Shown here piece by piece: positions 53,287-62,149 of a stretch of 64,000 nt of DNA. The notes under the pieces are model-generated. The model ran no database searches. It saw only the letters and a list, made by a program, of their open reading frames with translations, and had not been told where the DNA came from. The position numbers were made by a program, and so were the translations under genes. Origin of the DNA: Solirubrobacter soli DSM 22325 (GTDB taxonomy: Bacteria > Actinomycetota > Thermoleophilia > Solirubrobacterales > Solirubrobacteraceae); assembly GCF_000423665.1 (NCBI RefSeq), contig NZ_AUIK01000023.1:175037-239036 (forward strand), in the 5' to 3' direction. Every line of letters begins with the position of its first letter. Within the stretch, counting starts at the first letter, position 1.

Positions 53287-53733
53287 ATGGTCAAGAAGCT
53301 CGTCCCCGTCATCGCTTTGCTCGCCGTGCTCGGCGGCGTGTACAAGTTCGTGCTCGCCAAGCCGGCGCCCGCGAAGCCCAAGCCCCACGTCGAGGGCACG
53401 GTCTACATGCTCCAGAAGGAGTTCCTGATCAACCTCGCCGACGGCCGCTTCGCGAAGATGCAGATCGGCCTCGTCCTCGCCCACGACGACACCTCGACGG
53501 CCGCCGCCGGTGGCCATGAGGCCGCCGCCACCCCGCCTGAGGGCTACGGCGCCATGGGCCAGGAGGGCATCGTCCGCGACCTGATCACGGGCGTCCTCAC
53601 CGACGCGACCGACAAGGACCTGATCGAGGAGAAGGGCCGCGAGGAACTCAAGAAAGAGATCCTCAAGGTGCTCAAGAAGAAGACCGATGTACATGTCGAG
53701 GAAGTTCTCTTCTCTGACCTCACCGTTCAGTAA
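53287..53733 (+). CDS. fliL: Flagellar basal-body protein FliL
   Basis: 148 residues: one N-terminal membrane helix (LVPVIALLAVLGGVYKFV) and an outer stomatin-like domain (YMLQKEFLINLADGRFAKMQIGLVLA, then EGIVRDLITGVLTDATDKDL, ending DVHVEEVLFSDLTVQ). It supports the stator ring. GGAGG upstream of ATG 53287. fliM, usually next, is absent. Confidence 0.93.
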   Translation: MVKKLVPVIALLAVLGGVYKFVLAKPAPAKPKPHVEGTVYMLQKEFLINLADGRFAKMQIGLVLAHDDTSTAAAGGHEAAATPPEGYGAMGQEGIVRDLITGVLTDATDKDLIEEKGREELKKEILKVLKKKTDVHVEEVLFSDLTVQ

Positions 53734-53749
53734 CCCCAACTGAGACCCA

Positions 53750-54115
53750 ATGGCCGAAACCGTCGATTACGCACCCTTCGAGACCACCACGGCCGGGCCC
53801 GTGGAGTCGGCGCCTGCCGCCGCTCCGCACCCGGTCACGGCCGAGGAGCTCTCCCGCCTGCACGACGTGTCGGTGGAGCTCGCCGTCGAGGTCGGACGCA
53901 CGCAGATGACCATCCGGGAGGCGCTCGCGCTCGGCCCGGGGTCGATCGTGACGCTCAACCGGCTGGCCGGCGAGCCGGTGGACCTGTTGGTCAACGGCAA
54001 GCCGATCGCCCGTGGCGAGGTCGTCGTCATCGACGAGGAGTTCGGCCTGCGGGTCACCGAGGTGCTCGCGCCCAAGAGCGCGAGCGAGGCGGCTGAAGCC
54101 GCCCAGGACGCTTAA
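53750..54115 (+). CDS. fliN: Flagellar motor switch protein FliN
   Basis: 121 residues; a disordered N-terminus and one SpoA domain (about 42-110): [69 protein letters not shown]. It forms the lower C-ring with FliM. No CheC-like or FliM-type part is attached. It starts 17 nt after fliL, leaving no room for fliM. Confidence 0.95.
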   Translation: MAETVDYAPFETTTAGPVESAPAAAPHPVTAEELSRLHDVSVELAVEVGRTQMTIREALALGPGSIVTLNRLAGEPVDLLVNGKPIARGEVVVIDEEFGLRVTEVLAPKSASEAAEAAQDA

Positions 54116-54144
54116 ACCAAGGCAGACGCGGTATTACGGGCGGT

Positions 54145-55086
54145 GTGCATCGCGCCGCCCGAGCCGTCGCCACCTTCTGGCGCAAGGCGTACGAGGACGG
54201 ACTGACCGGCCTCGCCTCGATGGTGGCCTACAACCTGCTGCTGTCGATCTTCCCGCTCGCGCTGATCGCGCTGTTCGTCGCGGGCCGCGTGCTGCGCAGC
54301 CCTGAGCTGGCCGCCTCGGTCGTCAACGACGCACGGACGATCTTCCCCACCGCGGCGGAGAGCACGCTCGTCGAGGGCGTCCGCCGCCTGCAACAGTCCT
54401 CCACGACGGTGGGCATCGTCGCCCTCGTCTCCGCCCTGTGGGTCGGCTCGTCCTTCTGGGGCGCGCTCGACACCGCGTTCTGCAGGATCTACAAGCTGCC
54501 GTGCCGGACGTGGGTCAGGCAGAAGCTGTTCGGCTTCGGGATGCTCTTCGTGGTCCTGATCTTCATCGCCGCGAGCGTCGCCGTGCCAACCGTGCAGTCG
54601 ATCGCGCTCTCGGGCGCCAAGGACCTGCCGTTCGGCCTCGGCGACGCGCACGACGTCCTCTACTACGGCAGCATCGGGGCAGGCCTGCTGATCCTGTTCC
54701 TGGCGCTCTGCATCACCTACGCGGCGGTGCCCAAGGGCTCGATCCCGTGGTCGTGCGTGTGGCCGGGCGCGCTCGGCGCGACGGTCGCGATGGGCATCGT
54801 CGACGCGACGTTCCCGATCTACCTGACGAACGTCTCGACGCTGCGGATCGGGACGAGCGCGGTCTTCGTGCTGATCGCGCTCGTCTGGTTCTACGTCCTC
54901 GCGCTGGTCGTGCTCAGCGGCGCTGTCGTCAACGAGCTTCGGTTTGAGCGGGTGCGCTCACGCGGGGGAACCGTCGACTTGCCGGCACCTCGCGTTTCCA
55001 CGTCTCCACCCGGCGCTCGAACCGCGATTCCGGCTTCGCGGGCGCGCGGGGATAGGTCCGGTGGGTCGGCGGGCGAGAGTTCGTAG
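54145..55086 (+). CDS. YihY/BrkB family membrane protein
   Basis: 313 residues with six membrane helices and the family motifs near the start (DGLTGLASMVAYNLLLSIFPLALIAL) and in the middle (WVGSSFWGALDTAFCRIY), ending in FYVLALVVLSGAVVNEL plus a charged tail. Despite the old name RNase BN, the family is probably a transporter or flippase-like membrane protein of unknown role. It lies between fliN and fliO. GTG 54145; nothing links it functionally to flagella beyond position. Confidence 0.88.
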   Translation: MHRAARAVATFWRKAYEDGLTGLASMVAYNLLLSIFPLALIALFVAGRVLRSPELAASVVNDARTIFPTAAESTLVEGVRRLQQSSTTVGIVALVSALWVGSSFWGALDTAFCRIYKLPCRTWVRQKLFGFGMLFVVLIFIAASVAVPTVQSIALSGAKDLPFGLGDAHDVLYYGSIGAGLLILFLALCITYAAVPKGSIPWSCVWPGALGATVAMGIVDATFPIYLTNVSTLRIGTSAVFVLIALVWFYVLALVVLSGAVVNELRFERVRSRGGTVDLPAPRVSTSPPGARTAIPASRARGDRSGGSAGESS

Positions 55087-55168
55087 AGGCCATCGGAGAA
55101 GACCAACAGTTACCCGCGCGATCGGCATTGGCCCGTAGGTCCTGAGCCGAACGCCAAGAAGTCGACGT

Positions 55169-55196
55169 TCAAGTTTCCGCACCCCCCTGCCGATAC
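55169..55196 (+). promoter_or_regulatory. FliA-type promoter for the fliO-flhF operon
   Basis: TCAA (55169-55172, continuing GTTT as in the E. coli consensus TAAAGTTT), 16-nt spacer, GCCGATAC (55189-55196). The -10 ends 5 nt before GTG 55202. One of the best -35 matches in the set. Confidence 0.7.
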
Positions 55197-55201
55197 GAGC
55201 C

Positions 55202-55777
55202 GTGAGCTTGATCCGGGCTCACCCTCCTCCTTCGGTAAAGATGCGGACCCTCCACGCCATTCTTCCCGCGGCCGTTTTCGGCTGCCTGCTCACCGCCCCT
55301 GCCGCGTTCGCGGCGGGCAGCAGTGAGGACAAGACGATCCACCTCTCCGATTCTGCCTCCGGCTCGGCGAAGACGGCCACGGCCTCGAGCAGCGGCAGCA
55401 TCGTGCGCACCATCATCGGCCTCGTGGTCGTGCTCGGCGTCATCTACGGGCTCCACTGGGTGCTCAAGAACGTCAAGGCCTCCAAGGAGTCGACCGCGGC
55501 CGGCGACGGCCTCGAGACGCTCGCCACCCTCCCGCTCGGCCACAACAAGACGCTGCACCTGGTGCGCGCCGGCCGTGAGATCGTCCTCCTCGGCACGGCC
55601 GAGCAGGCGATCGCCCCGATCCGTCGCTACAGCGAGTCGGAGGCCCGCACGCTGGGCCTGATCGACACGCCGGAGACGGTCGACGTGCCGATGCACGCCA
55701 CGCTGGCGAGCCTCGAGGCGCCGGAGCAGCCCAAGGGCTTCCTGAACGCGCTGCGCTCGAAGACGGTGGTCAAGTGA
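55202..55777 (+). CDS. fliO: Flagellar export protein FliO
   Basis: 191 residues from GTG 55202, or 178 from ATG 55241. The second start begins a classic signal-like segment (RTLHAILPAAVFGCLLTAPAAFA). A second membrane helix (IVRTIIGLVVVLGVIYGLHWVLKNV) and the FliO motif LETLATLPLGHNKTLHLVRAGREIVLLGTAEQAI follow. FliO helps assemble FliP in the export gate. GTG coincides with the predicted mRNA start; neither start has a ribosome-binding site. Overlaps fliP by 4 nt. Confidence 0.88.
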   Translation: MSLIRAHPPPSVKMRTLHAILPAAVFGCLLTAPAAFAAGSSEDKTIHLSDSASGSAKTATASSSGSIVRTIIGLVVVLGVIYGLHWVLKNVKASKESTAAGDGLETLATLPLGHNKTLHLVRAGREIVLLGTAEQAIAPIRRYSESEARTLGLIDTPETVDVPMHATLASLEAPEQPKGFLNALRSKTVVK

Positions 55778-56421
55778 AGACCGACGGCTCCAATGCGGTC
55801 CAGCTGCTGCTGTTCATCGGCGGCATCTCGCTGGTCCCCGCGCTGCTCTTCACGGTCACGGGCTTCACGCGCATCCTGATCGTCCTCAGCTTCATCCGCA
55901 CCGGCCTCGGCACGCCCACGGCGCCGCCGAACCAGGTGCTGGTGGGCATCGCGTTCTTCCTGACGCTCTTCGTCATGAGCCCGACGCTGAAGACGATCAA
56001 GCACGACGCCTACGACCCGCTGCAGAAGGGCGCGATCACGCAGGAGGTGGCGCTCAAGCGCGCCGAGGCGCCGCTGCGCGAGTTCATGTTCAACCAGACC
56101 CGCGACAAGGACATCGCGCTGTTCGTGAAGCTGTCGGGTGAGAAGCCGTCCGACGTCAAGACGCGTCGCGACGTGCCCACCCAGGTCCTGATCCCGGCGT
56201 TCATCATCTCCGAGCTCAAGACGGCGTTCCAGATCGGCTTCCTGATCTTCCTGCCGTTCCTGATCATCGACCTGGTGGTGTCATCCACCTTGATGTCGAT
56301 GGGCATGATGATGCTCCCACCGGTCTTCATCTCGCTCCCGTTCAAGATCCTGCTGTTCATCCTCGTGGACGGCTGGAACCTCGTCACTTCGTCGCTCGTT
56401 CAGAGCTTCCACATGACATGA
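55774..56421 (+). CDS. fliP: Flagellar export gate protein FliP
   Basis: 215 residues, four membrane helices. FTRILIVLSFIRTGLGTPTAPPNQVLVGIAFFLTLFVMSPTL, and later VLIPAFIISELKTAFQIGFLIFLPFLIIDLVVSSTLMSMGMMMLPPVFISLPFKILLFILVDGW, are the FliP signatures. Five copies form the core of the export channel. No separate signal peptide is obvious. GTG start, overlapping fliO; overlaps fliQ by 4 nt. Confidence 0.97.
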   Translation: MKTDGSNAVQLLLFIGGISLVPALLFTVTGFTRILIVLSFIRTGLGTPTAPPNQVLVGIAFFLTLFVMSPTLKTIKHDAYDPLQKGAITQEVALKRAEAPLREFMFNQTRDKDIALFVKLSGEKPSDVKTRRDVPTQVLIPAFIISELKTAFQIGFLIFLPFLIIDLVVSSTLMSMGMMMLPPVFISLPFKILLFILVDGWNLVTSSLVQSFHMT

Positions 56422-56690
56422 GCCAGGACAAGGTCGTCTCACTGATCGTGGACATGATGGGCGTGACCATGAAGGTCGCGCTCCCCATGCTCCTCGTGGG
56501 CCTGGTGGTTGGTCTGTTGATCTCGATCCTGCAGGCAGTGACGCAGATCCAGGAGCAGACCCTCTCCTTCATCCCGAAGATCCTGGGCCTCGTCGCGGTG
56601 ATCGCGATCCTCGGCCCGTGGATGCTCAGCACGGTCGTCGACTGGACGACCCAGCTCTGGTCGCAGATCCCGACGTACGTCGGTAGCTGA
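56418..56690 (+). CDS. fliQ: Flagellar export gate protein FliQ
   Basis: 90 residues, two membrane helices joined by a short loop: PMLLVGLVVGLLISILQAVTQIQEQTLSFIPKILGL is diagnostic. Four copies wind around the FliP/FliR channel. Overlaps fliP by 4 nt; fliR starts 4 nt later. Confidence 0.96.
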   Translation: MSQDKVVSLIVDMMGVTMKVALPMLLVGLVVGLLISILQAVTQIQEQTLSFIPKILGLVAVIAILGPWMLSTVVDWTTQLWSQIPTYVGS

Positions 56691-56694
56691 TCCG

Positions 56695-57477
56695 ATGACC
56701 GCCAACGAACTCCTCGCTCGGTTCTCCGAGCAGCAGGTCGCTGCCTTTTTCCTGGTCCTGACGCGCCTGTCGCCGCTGTTCATCTTCGCTCCGCTGTTCT
56801 CGAGCAAGATGATCCCGGGGCGCGTGCGCACGGTCGTGGCCGTCGGCCTGACGGTCGGCCTGATGCCGGTCGTCGAGCACGGCCCGATCGACCTCGACCC
56901 GCTCGCCTTCGGCGGGCTGGTGATCAAGGAGTTCGTGGTCGGGCTCGCGTTCGCCTACGCGCTGGCGGCGATGTTCGCCGGGCTGCAGGTCGCGGGCTCG
57001 CTGCTGGACACGCTGATCGGGTTCTCGTTCGGCTCGCTGGTGGACCCGGTGACGGGCAACCAGTCGACGGTCATCGCCCAGCTCTACTCGCTGTTCGGCG
57101 TCGCGATCCTGATCGCGATCGGCGGCGACAGCTGGATCATCAAGGGCCTCGCTCGCACGTACGACAAGGTTCCGATGCTCGACTCGCCGGCCATCGGCTC
57201 GCTCGTGGAGGGTGCGCAGGTCGCGTTCTCGGGCATCTTCGTCGCCGCGTTCATGATCGGCGCGCCGGTCATCATCGCCCTGATCATCACCGACGCCGCG
57301 TTCGGCGTCGTCTCCCGCGTCGTGCCGCAGATGAACGTGTTCGCGGTCGGCTTCCCCGCGAAGCTGATCGTCGGCCTGATCTTGCTGGGCGCGTCGCTGC
57401 CGTTCGTGTCGAACTTCTTCAACGGCGCGCTGCAGGACGCGATCGCCCAGGCGCTGCACTTCCTGAAGGTCGGCTAG
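56695..57477 (+). CDS. fliR: Flagellar export gate protein FliR
   Basis: 260 residues with about six hydrophobic segments; LTRLSPLFIFAPLFSSKMIPGRVRTVVAVGLTVGL, FVVGLAFAYALAAMFAGLQVAGSLLDTLIGFSFGSLVDP and a late RVVPQMNVFAVGFPAKLIVGL fit FliR. One copy completes the channel. Separate from flhB (not fused), 4 nt before it. Confidence 0.96.
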   Translation: MTANELLARFSEQQVAAFFLVLTRLSPLFIFAPLFSSKMIPGRVRTVVAVGLTVGLMPVVEHGPIDLDPLAFGGLVIKEFVVGLAFAYALAAMFAGLQVAGSLLDTLIGFSFGSLVDPVTGNQSTVIAQLYSLFGVAILIAIGGDSWIIKGLARTYDKVPMLDSPAIGSLVEGAQVAFSGIFVAAFMIGAPVIIALIITDAAFGVVSRVVPQMNVFAVGFPAKLIVGLILLGASLPFVSNFFNGALQDAIAQALHFLKVG

Positions 57478-57481
57478 CGCC

Positions 57482-58549
57482 ATGGCCAACGACAAGACGG
57501 AGAAGGCAACACCCAAGAAGCGCGACGACGCGCGCAAGAAGGGCCAGGTCGCCAAGTCCGCCGACATCAACGGCGCGGCGATCCTGGTGGCCGGGCTGCT
57601 CGCCCTCTCGGCGGCCGGCCCGAAGGCGATCGAGCAGATGAAGCTCGCGATGGTTCAGGTGCTGCAGCTGATGGCGCACCCCGACGTCGTCGACCGCCAG
57701 GGCGTCGGCACGCTCTTCGCGATGGTCGGCCAGCACATCGGGCTGGCGATCCTGCCGATCGTCGGCACCTGCTTCATCGCCGGCCTGGTCGCGTCCGCCG
57801 CGCAGGTCGGGCTGAAGCCGATGCCGGGCGCGATGAAGCCGGACTTCAAGAAGCTCAACCCGGCGTCAGGGCTCAAGAACCTCTTCAACCCGCAGCACTT
57901 CGCCTTCGAGAGCGGCAAGAACATCACCAAGACCGCGATCGTGGGTGCGATCGCCGCGCTCGCGCTGTTCCCGAAGCTCGACGAGATGGCCGCCCTCGTG
58001 GGCACGCCGCCGGGCCAGCTGATCCCGCTGATCGCCTCGATGGTCATGACCATCGCGATGCGGGCCGCGATCGCCTACCTGTTCATCGCCGCCATCGACT
58101 ACGCGTACCAGCGCTACAAGCACGAGAAGTCGCTGCGGATGGACAAGGAAGAGATCAAACAGGAGTTCAAGCAAACCCAGCTTCCTGCCGAGATCAAGTC
58201 TGCGCAGCGGCGGAGGGCGATGGAGCTCTCCCGCTCGCGAATGATGGACGCAGTTCCCACCGCAGACGTGATCGTCACGAACCCCACCCACTACTCCGTC
58301 GCCCTCAAGTACGAGAGCGGGAGTGCGGCACCGATCGTGGTCGCCAAGGGTGCCGACAACCTCGCGTTCAAGATCCGTGAAGCCGCCAAGGACGCCGGCG
58401 TCATGATCGTCCCCGACCCGCCGCTGGCGCGCTCGCTGTACGCCTCGGTCGACGTCGGTCGTCAGATCCCTGAGGAGATGTTCCACGCCGTGGCGCAGCT
58501 CCTCGCCTACGTCTACCGCGTCGCCGGAGCCCAAAAGGTCGCAGCATGA
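57482..58549 (+). CDS. flhB: Flagellar export switch protein FlhB
   Basis: 355 residues: a basic N-terminus (KTEKATPKKRDDARKKGQVAKS), four membrane helices and a cytoplasmic domain with the autocleavage motif NPTH at 267-270 (VIVTNPTHYSVALKY). Cleavage changes export from rod/hook to filament proteins on a FliK signal. A second, membrane-free copy of the C-terminal domain is encoded at 26632. Overlaps flhA by 4 nt. Confidence 0.97.
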   Translation: MANDKTEKATPKKRDDARKKGQVAKSADINGAAILVAGLLALSAAGPKAIEQMKLAMVQVLQLMAHPDVVDRQGVGTLFAMVGQHIGLAILPIVGTCFIAGLVASAAQVGLKPMPGAMKPDFKKLNPASGLKNLFNPQHFAFESGKNITKTAIVGAIAALALFPKLDEMAALVGTPPGQLIPLIASMVMTIAMRAAIAYLFIAAIDYAYQRYKHEKSLRMDKEEIKQEFKQTQLPAEIKSAQRRRAMELSRSRMMDAVPTADVIVTNPTHYSVALKYESGSAAPIVVAKGADNLAFKIREAAKDAGVMIVPDPPLARSLYASVDVGRQIPEEMFHAVAQLLAYVYRVAGAQKVAA

Positions 58550-60639
58550 ACTCATTCCTCTCGAAGATCGGCCGCAAGGCCGACCTGCTCGCCGCGGCGG
58601 GCGTGGTCCTCATCGTCGCGATGTTGATCATCCCGCTGCCGCCGGTGCTGCTCGACTTCTTCATCACGCTGAACATCTCGGCGGCGCTGATGATCGTCGT
58701 GGCCACGATGTACGTGCCGCGCGCGCTGGACTTCTCGTCGTTTCCGACGATCCTGCTGTTGACGACGCTCTTCCGCCTGGCGATCAACGTGTCCGTGACG
58801 CGGTTGATCCTGCTCGAGGGCGACGCGGGCCACGTGGTCGAGGCGTTCGGCAACTTCGTCGTCGGCGGCAACATCGTCGTCGGCCTCGTGATCTTCCTGA
58901 TCCTGATCGTGATCCAGTTCGTGGTCATCACGAACGGCGCCGGGCGCGTGGCCGAAGTCGGCGCGCGCTTCACCCTCGACGCCATGCCCGGCAAGCAGAT
59001 GGCGATCGACGCCGACCTCAACACGGGCCAGATCACCGACGAGGAGGCGCGCAAGCGCCGCGCGGAGGTCGCCCAGGAGGCGGACTTCTACGGCGCGATG
59101 GACGGTGCCTCGAAGTTCGTCAAGGGCGACGCGATGGCGGGCATCCTGATCACGGGCATCAACCTGATCGGCGGCATCGTCATCGGCGTCGTCCAGCAGG
59201 GCATGACGGCCGCCGAGGCCGGCCACCACTTCTCGCTGCTGTCGATCGGTGACGGCCTCTGCGCCCAGATCCCGGCGCTGCTGATCTCGGTCGCCACCGG
59301 CATCCTCGTCACGCGTTCGGCCGGCGCCGGCGACCAGGACCTCGGCTCGACGGTCTCCCGGCAGATCCTCGACCAGCGCAAGGCGCCGCTCGTCGCGGGC
59401 GTGATGATCATGGTCTTCGGGCTCGTCCCGGGCCTGCCCAAGCTGCCGTTCTTCGTCATCGGCGCGCTGTTCGTCTCCGTCGGCTGGGCGCTGCGCAACC
59501 GCCCGACCACCGCCCAGCGCGAGGCCGCCGCCACGGCCGAGGCCGTCGCCGCCGGCGAGCAGGGCGCGCTGCCCGCGCCGCGCGACGCCGCGCTGGACGC
59601 GCTGCAGGTCGACCCGCTCGAGCTGGCGATCGGCTTCGGCCTGGTCCCGCTCGTCGACAAGGGCGCCGGTGGCACGCTGCTGGCCCGCGTCGGCACGATC
59701 CGCCGCCAGATCGCCTCCGAGCTCGGCGTGGTCATCCCGCCGGTCCGCATCCGCGACGATGTCGGCCTGGACTCGCACGAGTACGTCATGCGCGTGCGTG
59801 GCTCAGAAGTTGCACGCGGCGGCGTGATGGCCGGTCACCATATGGCGATGAACCCGGGCGACGCCATGGGGCAGTTGCCCGGCATCCCGACCACGGAGCC
59901 GGCCTTCGGCCTGCCCGCGGTCTGGATCCCCGAGTCGGGTCGCGCCGAGGCGGAGGCCCTGGGCTGGACCGTGGTCGACGCCGAGTCGGTGGTCGTCACG
60001 CACCTGACCGAGATGATCCGCGCGCACGCCTCCGAGCTGCTCACCCGCCAGGAGACGCGTCACCTGCTCGACCAGCTCAAGGAGGTCAACGCCGCGGTCG
60101 TCGACGAGGTCGTCCCGGACGTCCTGTCGCTCGGCGAGGTCCAGCGCGTGCTGCAGTCGCTGCTGCGCGAGGGCGTCTCGATCCGCGACCTGGGCGCCGT
60201 GCTCGAGGCGATCGGCGACAAGGCCCGCCTCACCCGCGATCCCGCCATGCTGGCCGAGTACGCCCGCCAGGCGCTGGGCCGGACGATCACCGCCCCGTTC
60301 CTGGACGCGGAGGGCACGCTGCGGGTCATCGCGCTCGACCCGTCGCTCGAGCAGGCGATGGCCGAGGCGCTGGTCCAGACCGCCGACGGCGAGTTCCTCG
60401 CGATGGACCCGAATCTGGCTTCGCAGGTGGTCGAATCCGCGGCCCAGCAGGTCGAGGTCGCGATCGCCGCGGGCGGCCGTCCGGTGCTGCTGTGCTCTGC
60501 GCGAGTGCGTCGCCATCTGCGACAGTTGTGCGAGCAGCGGCTGCCGCAGTTGGCGGTCTGCTCGTACAACGAGATCAGCCCCGGGATCGGGGTAGAGACC
60601 ACTGGAGTGATTGGCGCAGTCGAAGCTGTCGCCGCCTAG
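58546..60639 (+). CDS. flhA: Flagellar export apparatus protein FlhA
   Basis: 697 residues. Eight N-terminal membrane helices with the FHIPEP signature region (VVITNGAGRVAEVGARFTLDAMPGKQMAIDADLNTG, then RKRRAEVAQEADFYGAMDGASKFVKGDA) and a large cytoplasmic ring domain that docks chaperone-substrate complexes (LTRQETRHLLDQLKEVNAAVVDEVVPDVLSLGEVQRVLQSLLREGVSIRDLGAVLEAI). Complete, normal length. Confidence 0.97.
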   Translation: MNSFLSKIGRKADLLAAAGVVLIVAMLIIPLPPVLLDFFITLNISAALMIVVATMYVPRALDFSSFPTILLLTTLFRLAINVSVTRLILLEGDAGHVVEAFGNFVVGGNIVVGLVIFLILIVIQFVVITNGAGRVAEVGARFTLDAMPGKQMAIDADLNTGQITDEEARKRRAEVAQEADFYGAMDGASKFVKGDAMAGILITGINLIGGIVIGVVQQGMTAAEAGHHFSLLSIGDGLCAQIPALLISVATGILVTRSAGAGDQDLGSTVSRQILDQRKAPLVAGVMIMVFGLVPGLPKLPFFVIGALFVSVGWALRNRPTTAQREAAATAEAVAAGEQGALPAPRDAALDALQVDPLELAIGFGLVPLVDKGAGGTLLARVGTIRRQIASELGVVIPPVRIRDDVGLDSHEYVMRVRGSEVARGGVMAGHHMAMNPGDAMGQLPGIPTTEPAFGLPAVWIPESGRAEAEALGWTVVDAESVVVTHLTEMIRAHASELLTRQETRHLLDQLKEVNAAVVDEVVPDVLSLGEVQRVLQSLLREGVSIRDLGAVLEAIGDKARLTRDPAMLAEYARQALGRTITAPFLDAEGTLRVIALDPSLEQAMAEALVQTADGEFLAMDPNLASQVVESAAQQVEVAIAAGGRPVLLCSARVRRHLRQLCEQRLPQLAVCSYNEISPGIGVETTGVIGAVEAVAA

Positions 60640-60664
60640 TGTCAGTCGACTAGGGAGCGCATGA

Positions 60665-62149
60665 ATGGAAGCCTCCACGAGCAACGATCCGGACGTCAAA
60701 ACCTTCCGCGGGCGCAGCCTCGAGGAGATCCTCCCGCAGATCAGGGAGGAACTCGGGCCGGACGCGATCGTGCTCCGGCGGCGAGAGGGTCTGACCGGCG
60801 GCGTCGGAGGCTTCTTCCAGCGCCCCTACATCGAAGTCGACGCTCGTCCTCCGCTGGGAGATGAGCAGGCGCTCGAGATCCGCAGTGACCGCGCGACGGC
60901 CGAGGGACTCTCGTCCCCGGCCGTTCAGGCGTTGTTCGAGCAGGCGACGCCGTTCGCCGACGCGCTGGCGGCCGCCGCGCGCGACGCAAGTCCGAGCAAT
61001 GACTTCTTCTCGGCGACGGTGACGCCGGATGCGCCGGCGCGCACCGAGCCCGTCTCCTTCGAGGAGGACTTCTTCGATCCGGCGAACATCTCCGGGTCGG
61101 CGGGGCTCTACGGGCCGCAGCCGAACGCGGACGCGATCCGCCGGGCGGCCAAGCCGGCGCCCGAACCGGCGCCGGAGCCCGAGGCCGCGGTCGCGCCGGT
61201 GGTCGAGCCGCAGGCCAAGCCCGAGCCGGAGCCGGTCCCCGAGCCCGAGCCGGAACCCGTTCTCGAAGCAGAGGACGAAGAGCCTGAGGAGGACCTCGAC
61301 GAGCTCGAGGACACGCCGCCGTCGTTCACCTTCGACGCGCCGAGCGGGTTCACGATCCAGCCTCCCCCGCGCCCGGCTCGCGGCAGCGGCTCCGAGCCGC
61401 TCCTGCCCGACCGCCCCGAGGCGGCCGACGCCGCCGAACGGCGCCTGGTCGCGGCCGGCCTCAGCCAGGCGCTCGCCGAGGACATCGTCCGCGAGGCGGT
61501 CGTGCACGGCCTCCCGTTCACGTCGCCGCGCAACATCAAGAAGCTCGTGCGCAACGTGCTCGCGGGCCGCATCGACGTCTTCCGCCACCTCTCCACCGAG
61601 CCGCGCACGATCGCGGTGGTCGGCGGCGGTGGCGCCGGCAAGACGTCGACCGTGGCGTACATCGCAGCGTCCTACGTGGCGGTCGGCGCCGACGTCGCGG
61701 TCGTCTCGCTGCGCGGCGACACGACGCTCGCCGCCCGCCTGCAGCCGCTCGGCGTGGCCGTGATCCAGGCCAAGGACGGCGAGCAGGCCAAGAAGCGGCT
61801 CGGCGTCGCGAGCCCGCTGCTGACCCTGATCGACACCCCCGCGGTCGGGCTCTCGAGCACGCCGGGCGAGATCAAGGGCCTGGCGGCGGAGTTGAAGCTG
61901 CTCGGGGTGACCGAGGTGCACCTCGCGCTGCCGGCGACGCTCAGCGCCGCGGCGGCCGACGAGCTCTCCGAGGCGCTCGCCCCGCTCGGCGCGACGCACG
62001 TGGTGCTCTCACACGCCGACGAGACCAAGCGTCCAGGCGCCCCGATCGAGCTCGCGCTCAAGGCCGGGCATCCGCTGTCGTACATCTGTACGAGGGCGGG
62101 CGTGAGCCCGGCCGATCCCGCCGAGCTCGCCGCCCAACTGCTTCCATGA
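60665..62149 (+). CDS. flhF: Flagellar SRP-like GTPase FlhF
   Basis: 494 residues. A short basic N-terminus (VKTFRGRSLEEILPQIREELGPDAIVLRRREG), a long Glu/Pro-rich acidic linker (about 155-230) and an NG GTPase domain with the P-loop GGGGAGKTST (K326), DTPA in LIDTPAVG, and the guanine-specificity-like SHADETKRPG. It sets flagellar number and place. The usual partner MinD-like FlhG does not follow; a PilZ gene does, with 4-nt overlap. The linker is longer than in most FlhF. Confidence 0.92.
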   Translation: MEASTSNDPDVKTFRGRSLEEILPQIREELGPDAIVLRRREGLTGGVGGFFQRPYIEVDARPPLGDEQALEIRSDRATAEGLSSPAVQALFEQATPFADALAAAARDASPSNDFFSATVTPDAPARTEPVSFEEDFFDPANISGSAGLYGPQPNADAIRRAAKPAPEPAPEPEAAVAPVVEPQAKPEPEPVPEPEPEPVLEAEDEEPEEDLDELEDTPPSFTFDAPSGFTIQPPPRPARGSGSEPLLPDRPEAADAAERRLVAAGLSQALAEDIVREAVVHGLPFTSPRNIKKLVRNVLAGRIDVFRHLSTEPRTIAVVGGGGAGKTSTVAYIAASYVAVGADVAVVSLRGDTTLAARLQPLGVAVIQAKDGEQAKKRLGVASPLLTLIDTPAVGLSSTPGEIKGLAAELKLLGVTEVHLALPATLSAAAADELSEALAPLGATHVVLSHADETKRPGAPIELALKAGHPLSYICTRAGVSPADPAELAAQLLP

